A stretch of 64,000 nt of DNA from Typhlomys cinereus (GCA_023101885.1 JALPQD010000248.1:1017423-1081422), one strand, 5' to 3'; shown: positions 44,715 through 57,355, counted from the stretch's first letter. The notes: generated by a model from the letters alone, not told the origin. Program-made: numbers and translations.

Positions 44715-45140
44715 GTTATAGTTAGACACAGGTGTCAGCCTGATGGTTGAGGGTTTGAGCTCTGGGCACATTTAGGGAATTGATAGTTGAGTGAAGCCCA
44801 GAGCAAACCTGAAGGAGATCGTCTAGTTGCTGGGGAAGGCTCAATCCATAGTGGGTGGGACTAGGCCCTGGACAGGTGAATAAAATGCATAAAGCTGGTT
44901 GAAAAAGTTTGCATATTTTGTACACTTGATCAGACATGCTGGTCTGGGAAGTAAGGACTGTCCCCCTCTCATTCATTATATAGACATGATGTGGTCAGTT
45001 CCCTGGGCCTTTGGTGTTAGTGTGTTCTCTCTTGCCAAATTGGATTCAGGACTGTAACCAGACAATTGTAAGAGAATAAACCCCTTGTTCCCTTGAGCTA
45101 TTTGATTGTGGTTTTATCAGGAACCATGCAGAATAACTGC
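44715..45140 (+). mobile_element. ERVL-related LTR
   Basis: The element has TAGTTAGACACAGGTGTCAGCC at the start, GGCTCAATCCATAGTGGGTGGGACTAGG in the middle, and AAGAGAATAAACCCCTTGTTCCC with GATTGTGGTTTTATCAGG near the end. It is the best-preserved member of this LTR family in the window. The AATAAA is the expected LTR polyadenylation signal. No coding internal region adjoins it. Confidence 0.65.
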
Positions 45141-46684
45141 TATACCACGTTGGGAATTGTATACTATCTTTCCTTCCAGGGCATCCCTTAGTTCCCAAAG
45201 CTCCCCGTGTAGGCAGATGCACTTGTTACTAAGCTCATTAAATACTGTATTCTTAGATCAACCAGGGTATTCTTCAATTGAGATATGTACATCTGAAAAG
45301 TGCTAAAAAGACTGAGTTTTTGTTTGTTTGTTTGCTTAAGAAACTAATAAAGTCAGGATCAGCCGCTTTTCACTTCCAAGTCTAACAGCTGAGTCAGACC
45401 CTTCCTGCTGTAGCTTTTAACCTGGATACAGGACACAAAGATGTCAGTTTGCCTAGGCAAACATCTTGAGTTAACCATTATTTGCTTCTTTTTTTTTCAA
45501 ATTTTAAAAAGAACAAGAGACTCAGAGATTCAAATCTGTGATCTGAAGTGTTAACGTAAGCATTTTTGTAACTGAGGACTAATTAGGATTTTATACCAGG
45601 TTAAATTTATTATTGTTTTCACGTTCCCTTTAGTAGAATGTATGCTCATTCACAGCAAGGACTTTGGTCAGTATTTTCCACTGATGTAAGTTGCAACATC
45701 CAAAAAAGCTCCCAGTGGAAATGTACTCAGTAAATGAATGGTAACAGCTGACTTTTGAGGATCAGGGTCATAAAACTATATTATAATCAATCACAGGATT
45801 TTTTGAAGGTTCATCATTTAAATTATTTCCTCTTTCTAATTTTAAGCATTAGACAATCAAATTAGATAGCAGACTGTGGCAAGATATAAATAATTAAATG
45901 AATAAGTATCTGTGAATGATTGGCCAAAGTAGGTACTAGAATCAAGAAAGGTCAGAGCTATTAATTCAGCAAACTATGGAATTCCAATCGGTAAATTCAA
46001 TTGGATGAGTGCTATATCTATGTCCAAATGAAATGCTCTAATGCAATGTAGTTCTGGGCAGCTGTGGTTTGCACAGAACTAGGAAACGTTGTTGCACATT
46101 TATACCAGACCAGAAGTCTTTGAATCTGTTCCTGCTAATTGGCCCTGTGCTTGGGTTCTCCATTTCCCCAACATGCCACACTCCCAATACCCTTGACATT
46201 ATCAAGGGTCTTCAAATAAATTTCCTGAAATTTTCAGATTCAATTATCTAATTATGCACGTACAGGAAAATAACACATGTTTTATAGCGGGAAGCAAAAA
46301 CTGCATGTTAAGGAATATAAATGAAGTCTTTTGTTTTAACCTCAATATTGATATCTGCAGCTGCATGAGCTCAACGTTGTTTTTCATCAGTGCATTTGTG
46401 CAGCCAATGGAAAAACATCAACAAAATTGATGAATACAGATGGAGAAAAATTAATTATTGCTATATTAATATATGAATAACAGCGAATAACAACTGTACA
46501 TTCTGTTCTAGATTACTTCCCCAAGAAAGCAGGAATAGACAGCATTTCTGAAGTTCCTATTTTCACAACTCAATAGAAATTTTCGTTCCTAATTATCATA
46601 TAGTTGTCATTTAAATGAATTAACTTTCTATTATGAAGCAATTGGGGCTGTGAAATTCCTTGAAGAGAAAGGTAGAGAGCATAT
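45141..46684. other. AT-rich sequence, no supported feature
   Basis: No gene or repeat family recognised. Confidence 0.45.
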
Positions 46685-46795
46685 GAATGCACACACACAC
46701 ACACACACACACGTGCACACACGCATGCACACGCATGCACACACATGCGCACACACAATATATATATATACATACATATATATATATATGCTTAT
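46685..46795. repeat. Compound (CA)n-(TA)n microsatellite
   Basis: CA repeats with CATGCA interruptions at 46690-46757 pass into TATATATATA blocks at 46758-46788. Alternating purine-pyrimidine sequence continues for about 100 bases. Confidence 0.9.
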
Positions 46796-47540
46796 GTTAT
46801 ATATGTTATGAAAACCTTCCCACTTCTTTATACTCAAGAATGGAAGATGTGGGAAGCAGAGTGAGTGGACAAGGAAATTATCAACTCGTGCTGAATAGAA
46901 ATACTGCACAATATTGAGGAAAGTCTTGACGGAGTTGTAAAATGACAATCAAAGCATTTTATCAAGAGGGATGTAGAGGATGAGAAAGATACTGGTTCAT
47001 TTGGCTGTTAATAAAAGTGATCTAGAATATGTGATAGGATCATACCTATTTTCTAGTTTGTTAGTTTGGTGGGTTTTTTTTTTTTTTTGCCACACAGTAA
47101 TGCCTTTCACAGGAGATCATTTTTTTCCCCAAGATCAAAGAAGAGATTTAACAAACAATAGTTTTTAGGTATAAATGATCATTTCCTCCCAGAAAAAGGA
47201 ATATACCAGAGATTTCGATACAACAGAGAATGGAGTATGTCATATGTCAGACCTTATGGAGAGAATTTCATTATGGAATCTATAACCCTCAGCATCAATT
47301 CATAATTGATGTGCTGTGTGATAAAGAAAAGAAGGAAGTTGCATTTGTGTCATTCCAAAATAGGTACTAGCAAACACATGGGGGAAATAAGTGAAGATTT
47401 CAGAGAGATGATCAATAGACTGCAGAAGGATCAAGAAAAAGTTGCTTGCTTTCAAGAAATTTAGAGGGGAATCGTTAAGTCCTTTCTGAGCAGTAGTTCA
47501 TTAGCAGGTATCCCACACCTGATACTGAGAGTTTCATTTA
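46796..47540. other. AT-rich sequence, no supported feature
   Basis: A 16-base T run occurs at about 47074-47088. No gene recognised. Confidence 0.45.
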
Positions 47541-47544
47541 ATCA

Positions 47545-47950
47545 CCTATTGCAGCACTATCGATTCAGGGAGGCCCTAGCCAGGGTTCCTGGCTACGGAG
47601 AAGCCTGGACACGCGTGCAGACATGCCCGGAACATGGCTCAGTAGAGAAACATGCAGGCGGAAGGATGAACAACCAATGGGAAGCGGCCATCTAACCTGC
47701 CCCTGCAATGGACACCTAGTAAACAGTTAAATGATTGGTGGCTGTCCCCAGAACAGAGGGAGGGCAACACCTGATTGGACCCTGACCCTATATGAGCCCA
47801 AACACCTCCTTAGTAGATTGTATCTGCAGCAAACTCATCCACCGCTTGCTTCTCACCTGATTCCTGGGGTCTGGATGGTAGCCCCGTCATGGATGCTGTT
47901 TACCACTCCTTTCCCCCAGCTGCCCCGGCAAGGATTTAGCAATGACCTAT
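47545..47950 (+). mobile_element. Possible ERV-type LTR or promoter-like segment
   Basis: The block is GC-richer than its neighbours and has several CCAAT-type boxes (ACCAATGGG at about 47672, TGATTGG at 47732 and 47772), a TATA-like CCTATATGAGCC at about 47788, and downstream CTTGCTTCTCACCTGATTCCTGGGGTC. This spacing resembles U3-R-U5 of a class I or II retroviral LTR. I did not find clear TG...CA ends or target duplications. It could alternatively be a non-LTR promoter remnant. Confidence 0.4.
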
Positions 47951-49208
47951 TACTTCTGTTAGGAGCAACTCTTCTATTCTTTTTCCTTTCTGTGTTCTCC
48001 TGTGCATGGTTTAGTTTCTTCACAATTTTAAAAATATGTTTGCTACCCTTTCAATATAGGAAGTTTATGTTTCATATGTGTTCTCTCTAGTAATGCAGTT
48101 ATTCTGTATGTAATGCAGCCGATGTTACCTCATATCCTTCTTGCTACTCGTACCAACCCCATCCTGTGCCATATCCTTTACCCACATCTCCCCATCCCTC
48201 TGCTACATTAAAACATTTCCCTTTTTCATCTACTTACCTATGTTTTAAACTTAGTGACCAACAGCACAAGGCTGTGAATATAGAAGGAAGACTTGTTAGA
48301 TTAAAGAAGGTTTGCAGTGTGAAAAAGAGGGGGAATGAGGTGAGGAGTTAAGGAGTGAAATGGCACAAATTCATCATATTCGTGTATAACACAGATTAAA
48401 TGTAAATGAAAAACCAACAACAATAAATAAAATATGTCCAGAGGAAAGACAGAGAAAGCAAGGCAGAAATAACAATCAAACAACATACAGAAGATTTTGT
48501 AACACGGTACCTTAGTGGAACAATAAAAATTTGTAAATCTACTTGGAATACTGTCACTAATAGTATAATTTTCCATCTCAGAAAGGTTTGGAGGTTCTGT
48601 CTGTCAATCTCAGTTACCATACTTAGATTTGGACACAAGTTCATCTTAGTCACAAGTACATCTTAGATTTGGACACAAGTTCAATTTCTACAAGGGCGGG
48701 TGGTACATTCTTCCAATTGTCAGCCCATGGGAGAGAGTAAATGAGGATTGCGAGTCTGAGAACACCCTGGGATACATAGATGAATTTATCAAGAAAAATA
48801 CGATCAATTTTCTTCTTCTTTAATGTGCATAATGAATATCATTTCTCCGTGTGCTGATTCATGTTTCAAGAAGATTCTTAAAATATTTCTGGGGGGCTCT
48901 TACTTCCTTTAACACATAGGACTAGTGAGTTCTGTGCACACAAAGAGGAAAAAAATGTTTTTCCATAAAAAATGCACATCATCTTACACAATAGACATGT
49001 CAATATTGAAAACTCAGGAATTTCTAAGCTTAATTAAGAAATATTGCTTATTGTTCTTAGTTCCCATGACTCCATGTCATTGGAGTTAAATTTTAACATA
49101 ATAAGCAAATTTGATAAGGATATAAATGGTTTGTTCAACAAAGTTCAAGGCAGAGTAATAAGATGCAGTTTCTACTTAAGTGATCATGCCTATTACTATT
49201 CCTGTTTA
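47951..49208. other. AT-rich sequence, no supported gene
   Basis: A 22-bp direct repeat (CTTAGATTTGGACACAAGTT plus CA) occurs at 48622-48643 and 48662-48683. Open frames here have no recognisable domain. Confidence 0.45.
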
Positions 49209-49415
49209 AAATGGTAATTGGGGCTGGAGAGATATATAAGCACAAGGTTCTGAGTTCGGATCCTAGGTTCCACGTAAAAAGCCAGGGGCAAACCCTTCAG
49301 GCCCAGGTGTGTGGAGCCTGGGAAATCTCACAGTGAAGCAAGAAGGAGGTAGAAGCATTCAGGATGATTCCCGAAGTCACCTGTGGTCCTCCACAGGAAC
49401 ATACAGGATCCTCTG

Positions 49416-49448
<33 letters not shown>

Positions 49449-49492
49449 AAATAAATAAATAAAATATTAAAAAATAAAAAAAATGACAATTG
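49209..49492 (+). repeat. tRNA-derived SINE, older copy, with target-site duplication
   Basis: It starts GGGGCTGGAGAGATATATAAG at 49221, lacks part of the head between the boxes, has GAGTTCGGATCC as B box, and ends in (CA)n, (AATA)n and an A-rich tail. Flanking AAATGGTAATTG (49209-49220) and AAATGACAATTG (49481-49492) match at 10 of 12 positions. The body is diverged from the three CpG-rich young copies, so this is an older insertion. Confidence 0.82.
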
Positions 49493-49581
49493 CTCAGTTC
49501 ATCAATCAATATGCCCGGCGAGCAAATCATTTCCAAGGCTTTGTGTCTCAGGCGACTTAAATATTGCTCTCTGCAAGATGA

Positions 49582-49942
49582 TGTCAGGGTTTGAATGGGA
49601 AATATCCTCCAAGGATCCTATGATTGAATCCTTGGTCCCAGATGGTGGCTTTGTTTGGGAAGATTAAGAAACTCTCAGGAGCTGAATCCTTGATGGAGCA
49701 AGTATGTTGCCAGGGGAAGGCCTTGTGGGTTTGATAATTGGGCGCTATGCCTGCTCTCCCCTCTTTGTGCCTCTCAGTGGTGGCTGTAATATGGCCCAGC
49801 CTTCTGCTCCTGCTGCTATGCATTCTTTTCACTACAATTCTGGATTTAATGTGTTCTACCCCTCTGGAACCATAAGCCAAATAATAAACCTTTCTCCTTT
49901 GAGTTACTTGGGTCAGAGTATTTTGTCACAACAGATGGAAAA
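49582..49942 (+). mobile_element. MaLR (MT/ORR1-type) solo LTR
   Basis: It begins TGTCAGGGTTTGAATGGGAAAT, continues with TTGGTCCCAGATGGTGGC, CTTCTGCTCCTGCTGCTATGC and CCCCTCTGGAACCATAAGCC, then AATAATAAACCTTTCTCC and TATTTTGTCACAACAGATGG. These are hallmark phrases of rodent MaLR LTRs in the right order. The AATAAA is the LTR polyadenylation signal. Open frames on either strand are incidental. Confidence 0.8.
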
Positions 49943-50559
49943 TAAAATAAATGGACCCTTAAATGACAATTTTAAGACTGCTATGCAGACAGTGACAATG
50001 TGAGTGATTCTGAGTTCACAGCTCTGAATTAAAGGGACAGAGATGGCTGTCAAATGACAAGGAACCGCTGGTGTAAGCATTACCTGGGAAGCAGAAAGAG
50101 CCACTAAGAGGCAAGGAGAAAAGTCAGCAGAGGAGACCTCTTACATGTTCAGCACAGAAACGAACGCAGTGTTGAGCCGGAGAAGTATCGGCTGCCCATG
50201 GTGTCTGAGGAAACAACTAATCAAGGGGCATAATTCATGGAATGGAGTGCTTAGGGAAATCTTGCTTTGACAATAGAGAATAATTAACCCAAGACTAAAG
50301 AAGATTCTGACCTCATCTAATAAATATCAAAAGCAAGTCTTTAGAGGACAAATTATCTCAAAGAATCTTAACTATATCACAGAACAAAGTGAAGAATACA
50401 AGACGATGAAAAATATGAAGCATCTAATTAAGGAATCATGTTATTTAACACACGAGGAGAGGTTATCCTGTATACAATAAGGCTGGGGATCAAGAGGAAA
50501 ATCAATCATTGGAAGTTGTAAACTGACACATTCTTATATTTTTCTATCAAAAAAAAGTT
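49943..50559. other. Unassigned sequence
   Basis: No gene or repeat family recognised. Confidence 0.45.
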
Positions 50560-50858
50560 AGCAGGGGGGCTGGAGAGGTAGCTCAGGGGTTAAGCCTCTG
50601 CCTTGCAGGCGGAAGGTCCTGAGTTCGAATCCTAGACTCCACGTATAGCCGCCGGGCGGAAGAGGGGGTGGCCTGCGTTTCGGGTCCTGGTAGGGCGGAG
50701 CCTGTGAATCCCGGGGCAGAAGGAGGTGGAGGCGTCCATGGTGGTTCCCGGATTCATCCGTGGTTCTACACACACACACACATACATACACACACGCGCA
50801 CACATGCATACACCCACAACTGAATAAATAATAAAAAAAAAATTTAAAAAAAGCAGGG
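50560..50858 (+). repeat. Young tRNA-derived SINE with consensus B box
   Basis: The SINE starts at 50566 with GGGGCTGGAGAGGTAGCTCAG. The A box TAGCTCAGGGG lies at 50579-50589 and the B box GTTCGAATCC, a perfect Pol III consensus, at 50623-50632. The GC-rich body is nearly identical to the 37.4 kb copy. It ends in CA and CG repeats and TGAATAAATAATAAA. A short AGCAGGG at 50560-50566 and 50852-50858 is a possible, unusually short target duplication. Confidence 0.9.
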
Positions 50859-51095
50859 ATAGTAAACATATATCAGCTGCTTGTGAAATTGCAACATAAA
50901 ATTTAGGCACAAAATAAAGTCTGAAAATAAACTTTTAGGAACAAATACAAAGGTGTGTAATAATACAGAGGAATGGAAACAGATTTATGTGCTGCAGAAG
51001 TAATCAGCAAATCTGAAGACAGGGAAAGTCACCAGTAAAAAGAATACTAATTATAATTTTTAAGAAGAAAAATAATCACCTCAGAACTCAAAGTC

Positions 51096-51136
<41 letters not shown>

Positions 51137-52114
51137 TAGTGATATTCTCAACAAGGATTGGAAATAAATGGAGAACAGAATAAAGTTAGAAAAATTTAAT
51201 TACGAGACACACTTTTCTAATGCCATGAAACAATAAATTTATGTATCCAAAGAACTAATTGAATGCCACGCACAGAAATTTAGATTCAAAATAAAGGAAC
51301 TAGTTAAAAGGCATCTGTTAATATTGTTATAAGAATTTCAACATTGTTTACTTTTTTCTACTATTGAAACTGAGATCACAGAGGATCGTTTTAAATTAGT
51401 TTTTATCATAGCATATCCCATCCATCCATTCTTCTCGATTTGAGTACTTTCGTATATAATAGCACTATACAATTCTCCAAGGTCATCCTTCAGTATTCTC
51501 CAATGCAGTTAAACATTTTAATGCACATTGTAGAAGTAATCCATGTGAGTTCATAGTCTAAACCCATATTGTTTGATATATTTCATAGTCATCCTCATGT
51601 TTGTATATTACAGGCTCTCTTCAACTTGTAACACATTGTCTCCTTTGTTCAATACTAGTATGCTTTGGGTCCACCGATCACATATTTAGCCTATAATCCA
51701 TGTTTTTATGAAAAGTGAGTGCTCTCAATAGGTTATTGTAGACAATAATCACCACAGAATTGGGACAGAGCAGTTTCGAAAGATGTTGGGGGGGGCAATC
51801 TCTTTTCTTCTATGTGACTTTCACTGAGTAAAGAGCACTTTAAATATAATACACACTGTAAACCCTCTTCAGTACTCCAGTACCTTTGATTACCTTCAAA
51901 ATTCTAAATGATATTCAGCATGGGGTACATTTGCTATAACCAAATGCACAGCTTTACGATGATGCCATCGCATATACTGCTAAGGGAACATTAGAATTTT
52001 ACTACTTTAATAAAGAAGACTCTAAAGTGGTCACTTGAATTTAAAATTAAAGAAATTAAGCCTATATCAAAGAACAGGAAGTCAATAAACAATAACAAAA
52101 ACAACCCGATTCAT
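50859..52114. other. AT-rich sequence with a (AC)n microsatellite
   Basis: A (AC)n tract lies at 51098-51132. Nothing else could be named. Confidence 0.5.
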
Positions 52115-52220
52115 TTAAAGATGTTGTGGCTCATGTCTTTAATTCCTGTACTTTGGGAAAAGTAATAAGAATCATTGCCATAAGTATAAAACTAGCCTGG
52201 GCTATATCATGAGGTCCAGA
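52115..52220 (+). repeat. B1-like SINE fragment
   Basis: GATGTTGTGGCTCATGTCTTTAATTCCTGTACTTTGGGAAA followed by AAACTAGCCTGGGCTATATC matches the order of a 7SL-derived B1 body. It is diverged and partly deleted. Confidence 0.65.
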
Positions 52221-55147
52221 AGAGAAAGGGAAAACTTTACAACAGAAGACAGAATTAATTTTTAAGAGTTAGATTTTTAAAAAATGTATTTTATGGAAAA
52301 CTCATAAAATTGACAGTCTCCTGAAGAGAGTAAAGAAAGATTAGGAAAGGAAGAAGCTGCACTGCTTCAGAGAAGAACCATTAATTTCTACTTGAAGGAT
52401 GTTTCATTAATTATTATATTCTAATAAGTGCAGCAATCTAGTTAAAATTTATGAATGCAGCAAATGTCCAAAAGTAATCCATGAAGAAAAATAAAAATTA
52501 TCAGGCTTTTATCAATGGAAGAATTTGACTTTGTAATTGTAAATCTCCCTGTAAAAGAACTTTTAAGGCAACTTTACATATGAAAAATATAGTGTCAATC
52601 CTAACTATGATCCTTTAAAAATTATGTGTTCTACCTCATTTGGTGAGACTTTCCTTAACCTCGTTAAATCATCTAAGATAAGGAAAGTGAACTACAGAAT
52701 ATAACATCAGGTGAATATATCTGTTTAGATTCTCACCCATGTATTGCTACACAAGTGTAACCATATGACATGCCTCATTCCTAAGGCATTTTTAATCTGA
52801 GCATAACATTTTGCACAAGAAAATGCATAAATTTTGTCAGTATCATGATTGAGCAGTGGAGAAAACTGCTAATAAATAAAATATACATGGAAAAGTACAT
52901 GAAAAATACCTTAACATATTTTTGCAATATCTTAGCAGGTTTTTAGCTCTGAAGACACCTGCAGTAGAATAAGATTTCTACAAGTTAATGAAGGTTATTT
53001 ATAAGCAAACCTAAGCTAATATTTTCATCCACAGGAAAGGCATCATTCCAGTGTCTCTAAGACTGTGAGCAAACATTAATCTACATTCAAAGAACGAAAT
53101 AAAAGAATCAGGAAATGAAAGAATCAGAGACAAATAAGAGAAAGGAAAACTTCTTATATTTTCAGATGACATTTGGATACCCATAAAATATGTTAAAGCC
53201 TGTTCAAGACTTTAAATCAATTTATGAATATTTTAAGATGCCATGAAAAAATCATTTTAAGATATAGTTATTATTAGTGACTAATCAATGCAGTAGTAAA
53301 AATCCAAAGCTCCATATTATAGAGTTAACATATGTGTCGATGCATTTATCAACTAGAGAAGCCATTTACAGTAATAACTGAGGAAAGTATTATGTTCAGA
53401 GATCACAAGTTTTGATTTTGTTTCAAAAGGATGTCCCTCTCAAGTGTATCTAGGGAACTCCATTTCTAGTGGAAAAGGCTGCAGGTTTACTGTTCTTCCT
53501 CAAGGCCCATGAATCTAGGACTTGCAGGTTTTTTGCCAACCACACTGACAATACAAGGGCAAGTTCTAGCACTTCATCCAAAAATCTGAAAAATAAGGGA
53601 AAATCATCAAGGAGAATTTCATGCTTCAAAATATTTCACATGACGGAGTTGTAAATACAGTCACTCTCTTCCAAATAGATTCCACAGTGCTCAGAGAGGC
53701 AAACTATATATCAGGAATCCAAATGTTATTCAGAATACAGTCTGTTGACTATTGTCATTGATCATATTTCAAATATTCTGATCTTAACTATTTTTCTCTT
53801 CTGTGGCATTTTATCAGAATTCCCCCCCCCAGAACTGTCAGTGGTCAAGCAATTTGTGTTCATCTCATAGGAAAAGCAAGATGTATATCTCAGATAATGA
53901 ACTTTAACTCACATTAAGGGAAGATGTTGAAATGCAATGCTTCTAAACAAATGTAAGTGTGTAAGTTTGAAAACTGTTTCTGTAGGAAGTGTCAGTAGGT
54001 TTTGTATTTGAGAGATGCATCTTATGGATAGACTTATGGATAGACTAACATTGACACACAGTACAAGGAAATATAGAATGTTTTGTATAGCATTTGACAC
54101 AATTCCTATGTATTCTGAGAGTTGATTCCACCCTCTATATTCTCCTGACCTTTTTCCCAGCTTTCTAGCAGGATTAAGCAGGACCTAAGGAAAATTGCAG
54201 GGATCATTTAATAAATCTGTATTAAAATAATAAAAAATTATAAAAATATAAAAATCATTAGGTATTTAAAATGTAGAAAATATTACTTTTATCTCCTGTC
54301 CCCTTTCTTTCACCCATTTTTCTAATGTATTAGTTATCATAAATTTAATAATTCTAATTAAAATGAATGTGATCATCAGTCAAAATTTATAAATTAGTTA
54401 TCTACTCTACATTCAACTGAGATATTTGCCATCATAAATTTAAAGACCAGATTATATATTTTGGATCTGAAAATTTTGCTAAAATATTCAGCCTTTCACT
54501 TCCATGCAAAAAATGGTGAAATAGTGAGGAGCGAATGGTGCTAGATGAACTGGGAAATCAAGTTTTCCAAGGTCATTTGTTCATGTATTGTATATGCCTC
54601 CCCATTACAAATGTGTTCATGTAAGACTTCTATTATCAAATATTGAGGTAAATATTCTCAATCAACAAGAATTTATATTCAGAATTGATATTTCCTTATT
54701 CAGTTTCTAGAGCACAGGCTTTGGGAACTTATACTTATGCCCTTTCTGGAGAATTTCTCTTAACTCTGAAATCAACCACAGTCAGAAATTTACTTCTGGT
54801 GGTAAGTGCCAGAACTTGTAATCAACTCAGGATTTTGCTGGAGAGCAGCTTTTCTCTCTCCTAAAAAAATTAGTTGGAAGCAACTAGGGTTACAACCATG
54901 TTCCAAGTCTCATTATCTCCTGAGTCAGCCCTGTCTTCTACATTTCCTAATTAGTGCCATTCCTGAAAATTTCCCAATAAACACTCTGTCAAAATAATTT
55001 TATTTAGAGTATATCCCCAGGAATTTAAATTTAAGCTTAAGGCATGTATCTGAGATTGTCAATAAAAAATGCTAAGTAGTAAGCTGTAACTATTATCAAG
55101 ATATATAGTTTACATTATCTGAAAAATAAAACTTGCTAGTCAAAGAT
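52221..55147. other. AT-rich sequence, no supported gene
   Basis: Open frames up to 63 codons only. A 9-base C run occurs at about 53823-53831. No repeat family could be named. Confidence 0.45.
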
Positions 55148-55293
55148 GATGCCTGCAGAAATAGCTCAGGGGTAAAGGCAGCTGTCATCAGTCACCAAGC
55201 ATGATGAGTTGAATTCAATCCCAATGACCCATATTCTGGAAATACAGAACTGACTACAGAAAGTTTTCCTCTGACATTCACATATGAGTTATG

Positions 55294-55334
<41 letters not shown>

Positions 55335-55365
55335 TGAATAAATGTAAAAAATAAAGAACTTATAA
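55148..55365 (+). repeat. B2-superfamily SINE with (CA)n
   Basis: A tRNA-like head (AATAGCTCAGGGGTAAAGGC, good A box), a B box region (GAGTTGAATTCAATCCC), a body with ACAGAACTGACTACAG, a (CA)n tract at 55296-55333, and GATGAATAAATG plus A-rich tail. It resembles the older family at 11046. Confidence 0.7.
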
Positions 55366-56024
55366 GCTAAAGAGAAAATGATCACACACATAGCTAAATA
55401 TATAATTAGACTGAAGTTGTAGTTCATAAGTATAATGAGAGATTACAGATTGGGGTCATGAAATAGAGCAAGAGAAGACAAACTGCTTGGTTAATTGAGC
55501 TGCTTTTCTGTAATGTGACTTCTTATTGTTTTCACTTAGATAAGGTGAAAATTTTCAATTTTAATGTAATAATACTTCTTTTTCTTCTTATACATTCTAG
55601 GAATTTTATAAATAACTAATAATTCCTAAAGTTCCTGTATCAGAATAAATAAATCTCATTTTTATTTGTAAATTTACCTTAGAAGTATCTTGCCTATGTC
55701 TTAAAGTATTGCTATTTTACAACTATGATATTTGTTATTCGGTCATTAAAAAAATGAGAAATTATTGACAAAGCTTCTCCTTACTTTAGGTCCTGTAAAG
55801 TTATATGTAACAGAGGAAGAAGGCCAGGGGAGTCGCATCAAAATTTAATTCTAGTCCATAGCCTCAAATAGACAGCAGAATATGTTGCGGTAGGAACCAG
55901 GACAATTCAGGATATGAACTGGACCATGATGCATTAAAAAAAAAATTGACTGGCTTTTCACCTCTAAAGGCATAATGACACTTCTGCAAAATTGAGTTAA
56001 ACTTATTCTATCTCTCTAAATCTT
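55366..56024. other. AT-rich sequence, no supported feature
   Basis: Nothing recognisable. Confidence 0.45.
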
Positions 56025-56368
56025 GAATAGCTGCTATATTTGTTACTTATTACCATGACAAAACTTAAAGAAGGGTTTATTTTAGCTCACAATTTGAAGA
56101 TAGACTCCACCATGGTGGGCATGTCATAGCATTAGGGTGTGGGGTACCTAGCTACATTGTTTCCTCAGTTATGAAGAAGAGAGAGGCAAATGGTCTTAGT
56201 TAAATTCATCTGGATCATGATGAAGATGATGTCCGTATGGAGGATGTATATTTGCACATCAATTAAACCAATCTAGGTAGATCCCTACTGGGGGTGTCCA
56301 AAGGGCTTGTTCTCTCAAACATTCTAGATATTGCCGTGTTGATAGTCATATAATCATAGTTGTCAACT

Positions 56369-56370
<2 letters not shown>
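56025..56370 (-). mobile_element. Rodent ERVL/MaLR-group LTR, minus strand
   Basis: TTTGTTACTTATTACCATGAC, AAGGGTTTATTTTAGCTCAC, GACTCCACCATGGTGGGCATG and ATTAAACCAATCTAGGTAGATCCC lie in the order of a common rodent LTR read on the minus strand. It ends against GTTGTCAACTC, the complement of the LTR start. The subfamily is not certain. Confidence 0.6.
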
Positions 56371-56428
<58 letters not shown>

Positions 56429-56455
56429 TATCTCTATCTCTCTCTTTCCTATGGG
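56371..56455. repeat. (CT)n microsatellite
   Basis: About 80 bases of CT repeats with a few TATCT interruptions. Confidence 0.95.
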
Positions 56456-57115
56456 ACAGACAGGATAGAATAGAAACTCATCATTTCTGGACTGTGATTT
56501 TCTTGCTTACTAATTGCATCCCAAGTCACTGGACTTCTGCTCAAAGTTGCAGAATAAAGAGTGAGAGATATTATACAAAATGAAGCCTGTCTTCATAACG
56601 ATGTGAAATAGCAAGTGCCTCTATTAGCAAGCAGTTTGCCCACATGACATAAATGTTTCAAACTGTGAAAAACACATGGTTGGGGGATCGTGAATCTTTA
56701 ATGGGTCTGGAATTTAAAGACACTGGGATAAAAATAGCCCTTGGAACTGTCGACTAATGTTGCTTATACATTAAATTTTGCCACGCATCACAAAGATAAT
56801 ATGTCTCTATGAATTCCATCTCTATTTCTCATTATCTGCATCCTACATCATTAACTTTTAATGAATGTGTCTTTTATTTCCTGTCCTCACACTGGAAATG
56901 CCTATTTTTCTTCTTCAAATGCTGGAACACTTTTGAAGAAAGAAAGAACATTTTTTCTTTTGGGTTGTACTTCTTATTTTCAGCTGCTCTTAATACTTGA
57001 GGATGTCATAGCTTCAGTTATAAGAATATAATCATTACCAAGACTTCTAGAGAACTAGTCTTCAACCCACTGTATCACATGTTCACTATAGCAACACGAG
57101 GTGAATTTCTATTCC
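56456..57115. other. AT-rich sequence, no supported feature
   Basis: Nothing recognisable. Confidence 0.45.
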
Positions 57116-57355
57116 CCACCTTTCTTTTTCTTTTCCTTTCCTTTCCTTCTTTCCTTTTTTCTTTTCTTTCCCTTTTTCTTCTTTCTTCCTTCCTCCCTTC
57201 CCTCCACTCCCTTTATCTCCCCTCCCCTCTCCTCCTCTCTCATTTTCCTTCCTTCCTTCCTTCCTTCCTTCCTTCCTTCCTTCCTTCCTTCCTTCCTTCC
57301 TTCCTTCCTTCCTTCCTTCTTTCCTTCCTTCCTTCCTTCCTTTTTTCCTTTCTTC

